48,386 nt of DNA, from positions 1 through 48,386 of IMG/VR virus record IMGVR_UViG_3300021959_000074. One strand, written 5' to 3'. Below are positions 1 through 8,099 of the stretch, one piece after another (position 1 is the first letter of the stretch; each line of letters starts with the position of its first letter). Source of the stretch: a virus. A program made the position numbers and the translations under genes. The notes beneath the pieces were generated by a model that searched no databases, was not told where the DNA came from, and saw only the letters and a program-made list of their open reading frames with translations.

Positions 1-357
1 TTTTTCAACTGTATCGTTGATATGGAATGTAATGAATACTGTATCATTTTGTAAAAATAAACCAAACTGACTTAGGTTAAAATCAATGTCTTGTACATTA
101 TAAACTCCACGTAATACATAGACATCGTCGTCATATTTACGATCTCGATTTTCTAAGAACAATAGATCTTGTATGTTAAACGGACTGTCGCTAGAATACG
201 TAGGAGTTGTGGGCGTTTCTTGATTAGAATCACCAGGTCCTATGTATTTGTGGATAAGTACATCAGTACCCCCTACTTGGAACATTTCCCAAGCGGTTTT
301 ATCGATGAATTTGTAATCGTTGCCCCTTTCCGGGCGGTATAAACTTAATCTAGGCAT
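1..357 (-). CDS. 14: Neck protein gp14-like, partial (3' end beyond window)
   Basis: The minus strand is open from an ATG at 357 to the window edge, giving the first 119 residues. The product resembles the T4 gp14 neck protein, which with gp13 closes the head after packaging and provides the tail docking site. A WEMFQVGGTDVLIHKYI stretch near residue 22 fits the 'AES.QMRGVECYYVPREY' region of T4 gp14, and NLSQFGLFLQNDTVFITF near residue 95 fits its 'SNFGMQVQDEVTLSI' stretch. It diverges from the gp13 gene, and a late promoter lies 8 nt from the start codon. The gp14 assignment is from remembered sequence; that the gene is a real virion gene is more certain. Confidence 0.7.
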   Translation of the reverse strand, partial: MPRLSLYRPERGNDYKFIDKTAWEMFQVGGTDVLIHKYIGPGDSNQETPTTPTYSSDSPFNIQDLLFLENRDRKYDDDVYVLRGVYNVQDIDFNLSQFGLFLQNDTVFITFHINDTVEK

Positions 358-365
358 AGTACTTG

Positions 366-373
366 TATTTACC
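366..373 (-). promoter_or_regulatory. T4-type late promoter for gp14
   Basis: GGTAAATA on the minus strand, with 8 nt to the ATG at 357. By T4 geometry (octamer at -13 to -6) transcription would start at 360, giving a 3-nt leader. It is divergent from the late promoter at 390-397. Confidence 0.6.
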
Positions 374-389
374 GTAAAGATAATGTAAA

Positions 390-397
390 GATAAATA
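390..397 (+). promoter_or_regulatory. Late promoter for gp13
   Basis: GATAAATA followed by 5 nt (GTTAT) and the ATG at 403. The predicted +1 is the A of the ATG, so the late mRNA would be leaderless. No Shine-Dalgarno sequence is visible before 403. Confidence 0.65.
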
Positions 398-402
398 GTT
401 AT

Positions 403-1161
403 ATGAGCCAAGTTGACCAATCAAAACAAAAAGTCTATGATTATTGTCGTACCTTATTAGGTGACGGCATGATTGACGTTGAATTAGATCCTGAACATTA
501 CGAAACAGCACTGGATAAAGCGTTAGGCGTCTATAGACAGCGCAGTGACGGAGCAGTTGAAGAAAGTTATCTATTCCTCAATCTTATACAAGACCAGAAT
601 GAATATATCTTACCTCAAGAAGTACAACAGGTAAGGCAGATATTTCGTAGATCGGTAGGATCACGTACAGGCGGCGGACAAGGCGGCACAGTATTTGAAC
701 CATTTAATCTTGCTTACACAAATACATACTTGTTAAGCTCGACCAACATGGGCGGACTAGCAACGTATGAGTTGTTTAGCCAATATCAAGAATTAGTAGG
801 AAAAATGTTTGGTAGCTTTATCAACTATACCTGGAACGCACAGAACAAAAAATTAGTGATACAACAGCGTCCAAGAACAGAAGAACAGGTAATGATACAG
901 GCATATAATACTAAACCAGACTTTACATTGATAGATGATGTTTATGCTGGACAATGGATCAAGGATTATACATTAGCAAATTGTAAGATGATGATAGGAC
1001 AAGCACGTGAGAAATTTGCTAGTATCGCTGGACCACAAGGTGGTACCGCACTTAACGGTCCTGCTCTAAAAGCAGAAGCACAAGCAGAAATGGATCAGTT
1101 GATTGTAGATTTAACAACATCAGTTGCAGGCGGTGGCGGCTATAGCTGGTTAATAGGATAA
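403..1161 (+). CDS. 13: Neck protein gp13-like
   Basis: A 252-aa protein that I assign to the gp13 neck (head-closure) family of T4-like phages. It acts at the portal vertex with gp14 to seal the filled head before the tail joins. The N-terminal helical region (YDYCRTLLGDGMIDVELD, then a 'DKALGVYRQRSDGAVEES' stretch) has the typical layout of this family, in which a short LG..(V/I)..VEL motif precedes an 'ALe.Y...s.dG..e' helix. The C-terminus is Gly-rich and ends in YSWLIG. It is divergent from gp14, an adjacency that also supports the neck assignment. The next gene follows after one base. Confidence 0.7.
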   Translation: MSQVDQSKQKVYDYCRTLLGDGMIDVELDPEHYETALDKALGVYRQRSDGAVEESYLFLNLIQDQNEYILPQEVQQVRQIFRRSVGSRTGGGQGGTVFEPFNLAYTNTYLLSSTNMGGLATYELFSQYQELVGKMFGSFINYTWNAQNKKLVIQQRPRTEEQVMIQAYNTKPDFTLIDDVYAGQWIKDYTLANCKMMIGQAREKFASIAGPQGGTALNGPALKAEAQAEMDQLIVDLTTSVAGGGGYSWLIG

Positions 1162-1162
1162 T

Positions 1163-1468
1163 ATGAAATTTAAAGAATTTGCGATAGAAGGCATAGAAGA
1201 ATTTTACGAAGCCATGGTATGGGGTAGAGGTAAAACTACACCTAGACACGGCACTGTTAAAATGAAATATCGTTGTCCAGCAGGACCACGTAAAAGCAGA
1301 CAGGTAAAACATCCCAGTGACTGCTACAAGCAATATGATGTAGCACAAGCACAGCGTATGAAAACTACACGTGCTAGAACAGGTCCACAACAAGCACGCA
1401 GACAATCTAGAACTAAAAATATCAATACAGCTACCAAATTGGTAAGAAGACTTAACAAATACCGTTAA
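1163..1468 (+). CDS. Small basic protein of the neck region, unknown function
   Basis: A 101-aa, strongly basic protein. Its centre, KYRCPAGPRKSRQVKHPSDC, has two Cys and a GPRK element; the C-terminal half is rich in Arg, Lys and Gln (TRARTGPQQARRQSR). Similar short basic proteins with an '(K/R)CxxGPRKGR' stretch are common next to structural genes in marine T4-like phages, as far as I recall. The N-terminus MKFKEFAIEG is like, but not a clean match to, T4 capsid-targeting leaders. It begins one base after the gp13 stop and so is probably cotranslated with it. A DNA- or RNA-binding virion role is plausible but unproven. Confidence 0.65.
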   Translation: MKFKEFAIEGIEEFYEAMVWGRGKTTPRHGTVKMKYRCPAGPRKSRQVKHPSDCYKQYDVAQAQRMKTTRARTGPQQARRQSRTKNINTATKLVRRLNKYR

Positions 1469-1473
1469 AATAC

Positions 1474-1502
1474 TTGACACGATAACTTCACAATAGTATA
1501 AT
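1474..1502 (+). promoter_or_regulatory. Consensus sigma-70 promoter for dNMP kinase
   Basis: TTGACA at 1474-1479, a 17-nt spacer, and TATAAT at 1497-1502. Both hexamers are perfect. The predicted start is near 1509, and a GGAGG Shine-Dalgarno sequence at 1511-1515 precedes the ATG at 1522. This is an early-type promoter placed among late genes. Confidence 0.85.
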
Positions 1503-1521
1503 AAACTATTGGAGGAAAGTT

Positions 1522-2151
1522 ATGATTATTGGAGTATGCGGTTTCATTGGCAGTGGTAAAGACACTATCGCTGATTATCTCGTTAATGTGCATGAATTTC
1601 GTAGAGAAAGTTTTGCTAACGCACTAAAAGATTCAGTAGCGGCTGTATTCGGTTGGGATCGAACAATGTTAGAAGGCCGTACTAAACAAGCCCGTGAGTG
1701 GAGAGAAGAAATAGATCCATGGTGGGCGAAAAGATTAGCGATGCCTACTCTTACTCCAAGATGGGTGCTACAGTATTGGGGCACTGAGGTGTGTCGTAAA
1801 GGATTCCATGACGATATATGGATAGCGGCATTAGAAAACAAATTACGACAAACTAAAGATAATGTAGTTATTAGCGATGTTCGGTTTCCTAATGAAATTC
1901 AATCTATTAAAAATTCAGGTGGAAAAATTATCTGGGTACAACGAGGTGAGTTGCCTGATTGGTATGATTCTGCTGTACAAGCAAATCTTGGTAGCAATAT
2001 AGGATTAAATGAAATGAAATATCGTAAGATTCACAGTTCTGAATGGGCTTGGGTTGGTACTGAGTTTGATTCTATTTTACAAAACAACGGAACTATGGAA
2101 GATCTTTATAAACAAGTTGAACAGAATTTAAAAGTCGCTGTCAGCAACTAA
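1522..2151 (+). CDS. 1: Deoxynucleoside monophosphate kinase (gp1-like)
   Basis: A 209-aa P-loop kinase. The N-terminus carries GFIGSGKDT at residues 7-15, which is a Walker A motif of the dNMP-kinase type. Members phosphorylate dNMPs to dNDPs for phage DNA synthesis, and T4 gp1 acts on dGMP, dTMP and hydroxymethyl-dCMP. The middle has an Arg-rich, LID-like stretch (WREEIDPWWAKRLA), and VVISDVRFPNEIQSIKNSGG near residue 115 is the conserved 'D.R.pnE...i...GG' segment of this family. It has its own consensus early promoter and strong Shine-Dalgarno. Its 3' end overlaps the convergent HNH-like gene by 24 nt. Confidence 0.9.
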   Translation: MIIGVCGFIGSGKDTIADYLVNVHEFRRESFANALKDSVAAVFGWDRTMLEGRTKQAREWREEIDPWWAKRLAMPTLTPRWVLQYWGTEVCRKGFHDDIWIAALENKLRQTKDNVVISDVRFPNEIQSIKNSGGKIIWVQRGELPDWYDSAVQANLGSNIGLNEMKYRKIHSSEWAWVGTEFDSILQNNGTMEDLYKQVEQNLKVAVSN

Positions 2152-2469
2152 ATCTCCTAGTTTCCATTCTACACCTTCTTTAGATAATACCGCAATACAA
2201 TTAGCACATACTGTTTTTAAATTTGTAGGACGGCAATTATCTAAATTTCCATCAACGTGTAATACCCGAAATACTTGTGTATGAGGACTACGAAATCCGC
2301 ATTTTTCACATTGAGATTTCATCTTATATCCAAACCTCTGCCATCTAGGTATTCCATAATATAACCCATTAGTCATACAGGCTTCACAAAGTTTACGATA
2401 GTAAATTTTGTTACCTTTCTTATAATTAACTGCACGGGGTCTTAAACCGCATTTACATAATGGTCTCAT
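2128..2469 (-). CDS. HNH-type zinc protein, probable homing endonuclease
   Basis: A 113-aa Cys-rich protein. The N-terminal half has a CxC pair and a CEAC pair, and the middle has CEKCGF, suggesting two zinc knuckles. The C-terminal part reads LHVDGNLDNCRPTNLKTVC then ANC. This fits the 'hHiDgN..N....NL..lC..C' shape of HNH nucleases, although the first catalytic His position (VLHVDG) has one His instead of two. It lies antisense between dNMP kinase and sheath, a typical place for a free-standing homing nuclease. A late promoter sits 5 nt from its start. Activity is uncertain because of the partial motif. Confidence 0.65.
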   Translation of the reverse strand: MRPLCKCGLRPRAVNYKKGNKIYYRKLCEACMTNGLYYGIPRWQRFGYKMKSQCEKCGFRSPHTQVFRVLHVDGNLDNCRPTNLKTVCANCIAVLSKEGVEWKLGDLVADSDF

Positions 2470-2474
2470 ACTAA

Positions 2475-2482
2475 TATTTACA
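2475..2482 (-). promoter_or_regulatory. Late promoter for the HNH-like gene
   Basis: TGTAAATA on the minus strand, then 5 nt (TTAGT) and the ATG at 2469. The predicted +1 falls on the A of the ATG, so a leaderless transcript is expected. Confidence 0.6.
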
Positions 2483-2534
2483 CCTTTTCTTCCCCTTTAT
2501 CTGCGTGTATAAACAGCTATTTTTGACAAATACT

Positions 2535-2542
2535 ACTAAATA
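2535..2542 (+). promoter_or_regulatory. Late promoter for tail sheath
   Basis: ACTAAATA with predicted +1 at 2548. Unlike several other late genes here, the transcript would have a leader of about 28 nt carrying AGGAGA at 2563-2568. That spacing favours translation from the ATG at 2576 over the one at 2570. Confidence 0.55.
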
Positions 2543-2575
2543 CAATGAGAAACACTGTAACCAGGAGAAATGGGA

Positions 2576-5500
2576 ATGGCACTAACATCACCAGGAGTTG
2601 AAGTCAGCGTAATCGACGAAAGTTTTTATACGCCTGCAGAACCAGGCACAACACCACTTATCGTTGTAGCGACAGGACAAGATAAAGCAAACGCGGCAGG
2701 CACAGGTACTGCTTCAGCAACATTAAAGGCTAACGTTAACAAAGCGTTCAAAGTAACTAGCCAACGAGAATTAACAGATATATACGGAGTACCGTTCTTT
2801 GAGAAAACAGTTTCTTCAAGTCCAGTACACGGTTCAGAAAGAAACGAATATGGTTTATTAGCGGCTTACAGCTTATTAGGCGTGTCAAATGCGGCCTTTG
2901 TTGTAAGAGCCGATGTAAACGTAGATGAACTTTCTCCAAACACCTCAATACCGGGAGCGAATCCAACAAATGGTCAGTGGTGGGTAGATACTACCACTAC
3001 AACTTGGGGGATCCAAGAATGGAATGGAGCATCAGCTTCAACCTCAGGTGGACAAAGATTTGCAACTAAAACCCCAATAGTATTAACAGATGACGATGAA
3101 GCAAAAGTAGCAAGCGGAGTTCCTAAAACATCAGTAGGTGCTATCGGTGATTATGCTATTGTTTTTCAAACAGTAGATGGCACAGGAACATTTACCGCTT
3201 CGAGAGAAGAAGCAACACTTTGGTATAAGTCAATTGGAAATACCGAAGCAGGCGTTGCGGCAGGTGACTGGGTACTAGTTGGTAGTAATGATTGGGCGTC
3301 AAGCCATCCTACAGTACAAGGTGCTAATTTTGGAACACCAACAGGAGGTACATTAACTATTAATGGTACTGCTGTTTCAGTTTCAGCTTCAGCTTCGATT
3401 ACCACTGTTGTTGCAACTATTAACGGTTTAGGTATCGGTGGTACTGATGAAGCAACTGGTGTTACAGCGAAAGCAGTAAGTGGTAAGATTTACCTTTATA
3501 CAAATGCTTCAAACGATGAAGGTGATACCCCAGACTCAACATTATCAAATGCTATCGTAATTGGTGGTACTGTAACAGGTACAGGTTTAACAGCAGGTAC
3601 ATACTACGGTCCAGCATTACAACAATCCGCACATACTAACGTTCCTGAATGGAAATCGGGTGATTCAAATCCACGTCCAACAGGAAGTGTATGGGTTAAA
3701 ACAACACAACCAAACGGTGGTGCTAATTGGAGAGTAAGTTCTTGGAATGAAGCTACAGAAACTTGGGTTTCAACTAGTGCTCCATTATATGCTTCAACTA
3801 CAGCGGCTAACTATTTCTTAGATAGAACCGGAGGCGGTGTTAATCTTCCAATAGGTTCATTATTTGTACAAACTAATAGCTCAGAGCATAGCGGTTATGA
3901 TGCTACACCTGAAACTGCTAAATTTAAAGTATGGTATCGTGCTAATACAGGCAATACAACAATGACTTCGGCTGTTATTACTACAGGTAGCTTAACAGGT
4001 GGTACTAATACATTTACCATCGCAGAATCATTAAAAACATCAGCAACTGTAGATACAGCAAAAACAGTAAGTTTCACAGCATTAGGCACTGCGGCTGACG
4101 CAGATTTAATGGCGGCGGCAGTTAATGCGGCGGGCTTTACCAATGTCGAAGCTAGTGTTAATGCTGATAACAAAGTTTTAATCTTCCATAAACTAGGTGG
4201 TGATTTCCGTATTACAGACGGTACAGCAACACCAGTAGCAAATGTGTTTACTGCATATAACATTAACACATTACAAGGTACTAACATGTACGCACTTCCA
4301 GCAGGTGCTGATGAAGATTGGGTAGCTACTAATTGGAGACCATTTGCGGCTTACGATTTTAAAGCAAAATCTATTGCTCCAACAAATGAACCAGCAGACG
4401 GACAACTTTGGTATAATCCAACAGTTGGAGAAATTGATTTAATGGTTCATGACGGTAATAAATTTGATGGATATTTAAATGTTTATGCATCAACTGATCC
4501 AGAAGGTCCTCTAGTATCTGCAACAGAACCAGCAGATGGTGACAGAAGCGATGGTGGCAATTTAGCTGATAACGACATTTGGGTTGATACTTCTAACTTA
4601 GAAGATTTTCCAAAAGTTTATAGATATCAATATTCTGGAACAGCAGACGAAGGTTGGTATCCAGTAGATGTAACAGATCAAACTACCGAAGATGGAATAT
4701 TATTCGCTGATGCTAGATTTGGTTCTTCTGGTGCTACTGGTAACACAGCGGCAACAATAATAGATCTATTATCAACTGATTATGTTGATGTAGATTCCCC
4801 AGATCCGGACTTATATCCAAAAGGTATGTTGCTATGGAATACACGTAGAAGTTATGGTAACGTAAAACGTTATTCTAACAATCATGTTGATACTACAGCA
4901 CTAAATGTACGATATGGAAATCAATCAATGTCTGGTTATGCTACAGATCGTTGGGTAACTGCAAGTCCAAACGCAGAAGATGGATCAGGACAATTTGGTC
5001 GTAAAGCACAACGTGCAGTTGTTGTAGCGGCACTAAAATCAACGATTGATACTAGCCAAGAAATCCGTGACGAAGAACGCAGAAATTTCAACATTATTGC
5101 GTGTCCAGGTTATCCAGAAGTAATGACTAACTTAGTGAACTTAAACACTGATAGAGGATTAACAGCGTTTGTAGTTGGTGATACTCCATTACGTTTAGCA
5201 TCTGATGCTACAACGTTAACAAATTGGGGCACTAATGCTAATTTAGTTACAGATAACAGCGATGCTGGTTTAGTAACATATGATGAATACATAGGTGTAT
5301 TTTATCCAAACGGATTCACAACAGACCTAAGTGGTACTAACGCAGTAGTTCCAGCATCACACATGATGTTAAAAACTATAGCGTTAAGCGACAACGCTTC
5401 TTATCCATGGTTTGCACCAGCTGGTACAAGACGTGGTGGTATCACAAATGCTACTTCAGTAGGTTATATTCAAGCATCAACCGGTGAATTCCAAACAGTA

Positions 5501-5932
5501 GCGTTGAACGAAGGACAAAGAGATACATTGTACAATCTTAAAGTAAACCCAATAACATTTTTTAACGGTGTTGGCCTGATTAACTTTGGTCAGAAAACTC
5601 GGGCAAGAAATGCAAGTGCTTTAGATCGAATCAATGTTTCACGTTTAGTTGTTTATTTACGTAGCCAATTAGACAAACTTGCTCGTCCATACATCTTTGA
5701 ACCAAATGACAAGATCACAAGAGACGAAGTTAAACAAGCAGTTGAGAGCTTATTACTAGAACTAGTAGGTTTGAGAGCCTTGTATGACTTTGCCGTGGTT
5801 TGTGATGAGACGAACAATACAGCCGCAAGGATCGATCGTAATGAGTTGTGGGTAGACATAGCGATTGAACCAGTTAAGGCAGTTGAATTCATTTACATAC
5901 CATTGCGTGTCAAAAACACAGGGGAGATTTAA
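2576..5932 (+). CDS. 18: Contractile tail sheath gp18, enlarged
   Basis: The polymer around the tail tube that contracts during injection. The N-terminus MALTSPGVEVSVIDES is the typical sheath start, and the C-terminal third (about residues 805-1118: FGRKAQRAVVVAALKSTIDT, IIACPGYPE, GLINFGQKT, VSRLVVYLRSQLDKLARPYIFEPND) is the conserved sheath core with the sheath lattice arm. At 1118 aa it is far longer than T4 gp18 (659 aa). The extra material, residues about 130-800, consists of Thr/Gly/Ala-rich beta domains. Within it a 'G..W(V/Y)(D/K/N)T' element recurs near residues 130, 370, 606 and 665, and a TLTINGTAVSVSAS segment near residue 258 resembles flagellin IN-type motifs. The start at 2576 is chosen for Shine-Dalgarno spacing; 2570 would add two residues. 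Confidence 0.93.
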   Translation: MALTSPGVEVSVIDESFYTPAEPGTTPLIVVATGQDKANAAGTGTASATLKANVNKAFKVTSQRELTDIYGVPFFEKTVSSSPVHGSERNEYGLLAAYSLLGVSNAAFVVRADVNVDELSPNTSIPGANPTNGQWWVDTTTTTWGIQEWNGASASTSGGQRFATKTPIVLTDDDEAKVASGVPKTSVGAIGDYAIVFQTVDGTGTFTASREEATLWYKSIGNTEAGVAAGDWVLVGSNDWASSHPTVQGANFGTPTGGTLTINGTAVSVSASASITTVVATINGLGIGGTDEATGVTAKAVSGKIYLYTNASNDEGDTPDSTLSNAIVIGGTVTGTGLTAGTYYGPALQQSAHTNVPEWKSGDSNPRPTGSVWVKTTQPNGGANWRVSSWNEATETWVSTSAPLYASTTAANYFLDRTGGGVNLPIGSLFVQTNSSEHSGYDATPETAKFKVWYRANTGNTTMTSAVITTGSLTGGTNTFTIAESLKTSATVDTAKTVSFTALGTAADADLMAAAVNAAGFTNVEASVNADNKVLIFHKLGGDFRITDGTATPVANVFTAYNINTLQGTNMYALPAGADEDWVATNWRPFAAYDFKAKSIAPTNEPADGQLWYNPTVGEIDLMVHDGNKFDGYLNVYASTDPEGPLVSATEPADGDRSDGGNLADNDIWVDTSNLEDFPKVYRYQYSGTADEGWYPVDVTDQTTEDGILFADARFGSSGATGNTAATIIDLLSTDYVDVDSPDPDLYPKGMLLWNTRRSYGNVKRYSNNHVDTTALNVRYGNQSMSGYATDRWVTASPNAEDGSGQFGRKAQRAVVVAALKSTIDTSQEIRDEERRNFNIIACPGYPEVMTNLVNLNTDRGLTAFVVGDTPLRLASDATTLTNWGTNANLVTDNSDAGLVTYDEYIGVFYPNGFTTDLSGTNAVVPASHMMLKTIALSDNASYPWFAPAGTRRGGITNATSVGYIQASTGEFQTVALNEGQRDTLYNLKVNPITFFNGVGLINFGQKTRARNASALDRINVSRLVVYLRSQLDKLARPYIFEPNDKITRDEVKQAVESLLLELVGLRALYDFAVVCDETNNTAARIDRNELWVDIAIEPVKAVEFIYIPLRVKNTGEI

Positions 5933-5935
5933 GAT

Positions 5936-6586
5936 ATGCCTATAACATCACTTAACAACTTTACAGTACCTACAAATGGAGCCGCAACAACACAAGTGTT
6001 GTTGATGCCGAAACTCAAGTATCGCTTCCGGGTGACACTGTTAGGTTTTGGTGTTGCGGCCGCTACTGAATTAACCAAGCAGGTAATAGATGTAACAAGA
6101 CCAACCGTAAATTTTGAAGAAATTGAAATTCCGGTTTATAACAGTCGTGTTTATCTAGCAGGTAAACCACAGTTTGAAACAATCACACTTAATTTGCGTG
6201 ATGATGCTAGTGGGGAAGTTCAGAAACTTGTGGGACAACAAATACAGAAACAATTCGATTTCATTGAGCAAGCGTCAGCACGTTCAGGTATCGATTACAA
6301 ATTTACAACTAGAATTGAAATCTTAGACGGTGGTAATGCTCAATTAGAACCACAAGTTCTTGAGACAACAAATATGTATGGTTGTATATTAATGAATACT
6401 AACTTTAATGATCTAAACTACGGCACTAACGATCCGGTTACAGTTTCATTAACTATCAGATTTGATAATATGGAACAATGGGGTGCAAATGCTACAAACG
6501 TATCACTAGAAGGTGGTATTGGAGCGGCAGTTGGACGTCAAGTAGCTACAGAAGCAGTAACAGGCGCTTTAGGTCAGCAAGGCTAA
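5936..6586 (+). CDS. 19: Tail tube protein gp19
   Basis: A 216-aa tail tube subunit that stacks as hexamers inside the sheath to form the DNA channel. It shows the family's beta-strand plan: MPKLKYRFRVTLLGFG near residue 28, an IPVYNSRVYLAGKPQFETIT strand pair near residues 64-83, and a C-terminal PVTVSLTIRFDNMEQW. T4 gp19 is 163 aa, so this copy is slightly longer, with a Gly/Ala-rich C-terminal extension. It begins 3 nt after the sheath stop, behind GGGGAG, as expected for 18-19 coexpression, and is followed by a strong terminator. Confidence 0.9.
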   Translation: MPITSLNNFTVPTNGAATTQVLLMPKLKYRFRVTLLGFGVAAATELTKQVIDVTRPTVNFEEIEIPVYNSRVYLAGKPQFETITLNLRDDASGEVQKLVGQQIQKQFDFIEQASARSGIDYKFTTRIEILDGGNAQLEPQVLETTNMYGCILMNTNFNDLNYGTNDPVTVSLTIRFDNMEQWGANATNVSLEGGIGAAVGRQVATEAVTGALGQQG

Positions 6587-6605
6587 TAGTAATTAACTTA
6601 GAAAG

Positions 6606-6633
6606 AGCCCGGACTAAAACCCGGGCTTTTTTT
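6606..6633 (+). terminator. Intrinsic terminator after tail tube
   Basis: AGCCCGG at 6606-6612 pairs with CCGGGCT at 6621-6627 (7 bp, G+C-rich), followed by a run of 7 T. It ends the sheath-tube unit. The next late promoter begins 5 nt downstream. Confidence 0.9.
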
Positions 6634-6637
6634 GTGG

Positions 6638-6645
6638 TATAAATA
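6638..6645 (+). promoter_or_regulatory. Late promoter, perfect TATAAATA
   Basis: An exact T4 late consensus octamer, followed by 4 nt (CAGT) and the ATG at 6650. The predicted +1 is within one base of the start codon. It sits immediately downstream of the terminator, so the next gene is an independent, near-leaderless unit. Confidence 0.75.
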
Positions 6646-6649
6646 CAGT

Positions 6650-7726
6650 ATGGCCAATAAATTTACAAGATTTCTAAACGGTTTTGTCACAGGTTTAACT
6701 AATCCTAAAGGGATTATGGGCGACTGGAGACACGCTACTAGGTTGTTCATTGATGACACAATGCGACTTGCACCTAGAACTAAATTCAATTTTTATGTAA
6801 ATTTTGAAATAGATCAGTCAGCAATTAAAGCACCTAACTTTGACGCTACTAAGATATTAGAAGCAGGGCTATTAGCGAAAAGAGCAGATCTTCCTAGATT
6901 CAACTTTGATACAAAAACGATGAATCAATATAATCGTAAAAAAATCCTGTATCAAATGATAAATTATGAACCAGTAAACATAACAATGCACGATGATGCC
7001 GCTGGAATTATCAATGCGATGTGGGCTATCTATTATGGATACTACATAGCTGATAGAGCAAATCCTCAATCTGCTTACGGTGCTAATCATTTAAGACCAG
7101 CAAAAACTATGTTAGATGGATTCCGTTACGGAATGGACAATAATATATCTACACCGTTCTTTAGAGCAGTTAATATCTATACCATGAGCCGTAGAAGATT
7201 TGTAGGTTACACTCTAGTAAATCCTCGAATTAAATCTTGGCAACACGGAGACGTAGATTATGGCGAAGGATCAGGTACTGTTGAAAGTGCCATGACCCTA
7301 GAGTACGAAGCAGTACGATATTCTTCAGGAATAGTGTCTTTCGGATCACCAAAAGGGTTTGCAACATTACATTACGATACTGTGCCTAGTCCATTATCAG
7401 TAGCAGGTGGCGGAACTGAAACATTATTAGGCCCTGGCGGTGTGTTAGACGGATTAGAAAGTATTTTTGGTGATGTATCATCAGGAAAAACTTTTGGTAG
7501 TTTTGGTGGATTCTTAGGAACAGCAATTAAAACTGTAAATACATATCAAAATGCAAAAGGATTAAGTAAAGACAGTCTTAAAGCAGAAGCAGTAAATATT
7601 TTAAGCAATCCTCAAAATGTAGCAAGAGGGGTTTCAACTGTAAGTGGTGCAATAGGTTCTGTTTTTCCAAAATCTAATAATTCTGCAAGTACAACCCCAT
7701 CATTATTAAAATCATTTAAAAGATAG
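6650..7726 (+). CDS. Baseplate tail-tube initiator-like protein (gp54-like)
   Basis: A 358-aa protein distantly related to the tail tube subunit: the stretch RTKFNFYVNFEIDQSA, then KRADLPRFNFDTKTMNQYNR and PVNITMHDD, follows the same strand order as gp19. In marine T4-like phages proteins of this type are annotated as the baseplate tube initiator or cap (gp54/gp48), from which the tube polymerises. The C-terminal 100 residues are low-complexity (Gly, Ser, Ala) with SLLKSFKR at the end. A start at 6632 would overlap the terminator and promoter, so the ATG at 6650 (MANKFTRFLNG) is preferred. Whether it is gp54 or gp48 cannot be settled here. Confidence 0.7.
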   Translation: MANKFTRFLNGFVTGLTNPKGIMGDWRHATRLFIDDTMRLAPRTKFNFYVNFEIDQSAIKAPNFDATKILEAGLLAKRADLPRFNFDTKTMNQYNRKKILYQMINYEPVNITMHDDAAGIINAMWAIYYGYYIADRANPQSAYGANHLRPAKTMLDGFRYGMDNNISTPFFRAVNIYTMSRRRFVGYTLVNPRIKSWQHGDVDYGEGSGTVESAMTLEYEAVRYSSGIVSFGSPKGFATLHYDTVPSPLSVAGGGTETLLGPGGVLDGLESIFGDVSSGKTFGSFGGFLGTAIKTVNTYQNAKGLSKDSLKAEAVNILSNPQNVARGVSTVSGAIGSVFPKSNNSASTTPSLLKSFKR

Positions 7727-7728
7727 AT

Positions 7729-8097
7729 ATGGCTAGTAATTTACCAAATACCATTATTAACGACAGTGCCGCTGGTACGAAATTGTTTTTCGACAGCTAC
7801 GGTCAAGAACCATTGGAATTTAATGCTAATGATGTTGATGCATCTTATTCATTTTTTACAGCAAAAGGATTCAGTGAAGAAGCATCATTGACAGTTTCGT
7901 CAGTATTACTAAAACAAGCAAAATTAGATGGTACACCAATATTTGAAATACTCGACACTATATCGGGATATGATAAAGCGTCATTAAGTAGACTGGTTGG
8001 CGAAATACTTAACAACAATAGAGTAAAAACTTCAACATTAGGTTTTAGAACCGATCCTGTAAATCCTGAACAAATTGCAAGGAATATTGCCGCTTAA
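7729..8097 (+). CDS. Conserved structural-region protein, unknown function
   Basis: A 122-aa acidic protein. The segment LFFDSYGQEPLEFNANDVDA, then FFTAKGF and LVGEILNNNRVKTSTLGFRT, looks like a widespread conserved protein found beside baseplate genes in marine T4-like phages; no function is known to me. No membrane segment or signal peptide is visible. It starts 3 nt after the tube-initiator gene and ends 3 nt before gp4, so it belongs to the same late operon. A baseplate or tail assembly role is inferred from position only. Confidence 0.7.
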   Translation: MASNLPNTIINDSAAGTKLFFDSYGQEPLEFNANDVDASYSFFTAKGFSEEASLTVSSVLLKQAKLDGTPIFEILDTISGYDKASLSRLVGEILNNNRVKTSTLGFRTDPVNPEQIARNIAA

Positions 8098-8099
8098 TC

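Noticed and set aside
1052-1480. 142-codon open frame on the minus strand opposite gp13 and the basic gene
   Set aside because: It lies wholly antisense to two genes with better protein features, and its translation is Ser/Phe/Leu-rich with no motif.
2523-2546. TTGACA followed by TACAAT upstream of the sheath gene
   Set aside because: The spacer is only 12 nt, too short for a sigma-70 promoter; the late octamer at 2535 explains the region better.
3895-4287. 130-codon minus-strand frame within the sheath gene
   Set aside because: The Val/Ala-rich translation is the expected shadow of Thr/Ala/Gly-rich sheath sequence on the other strand.
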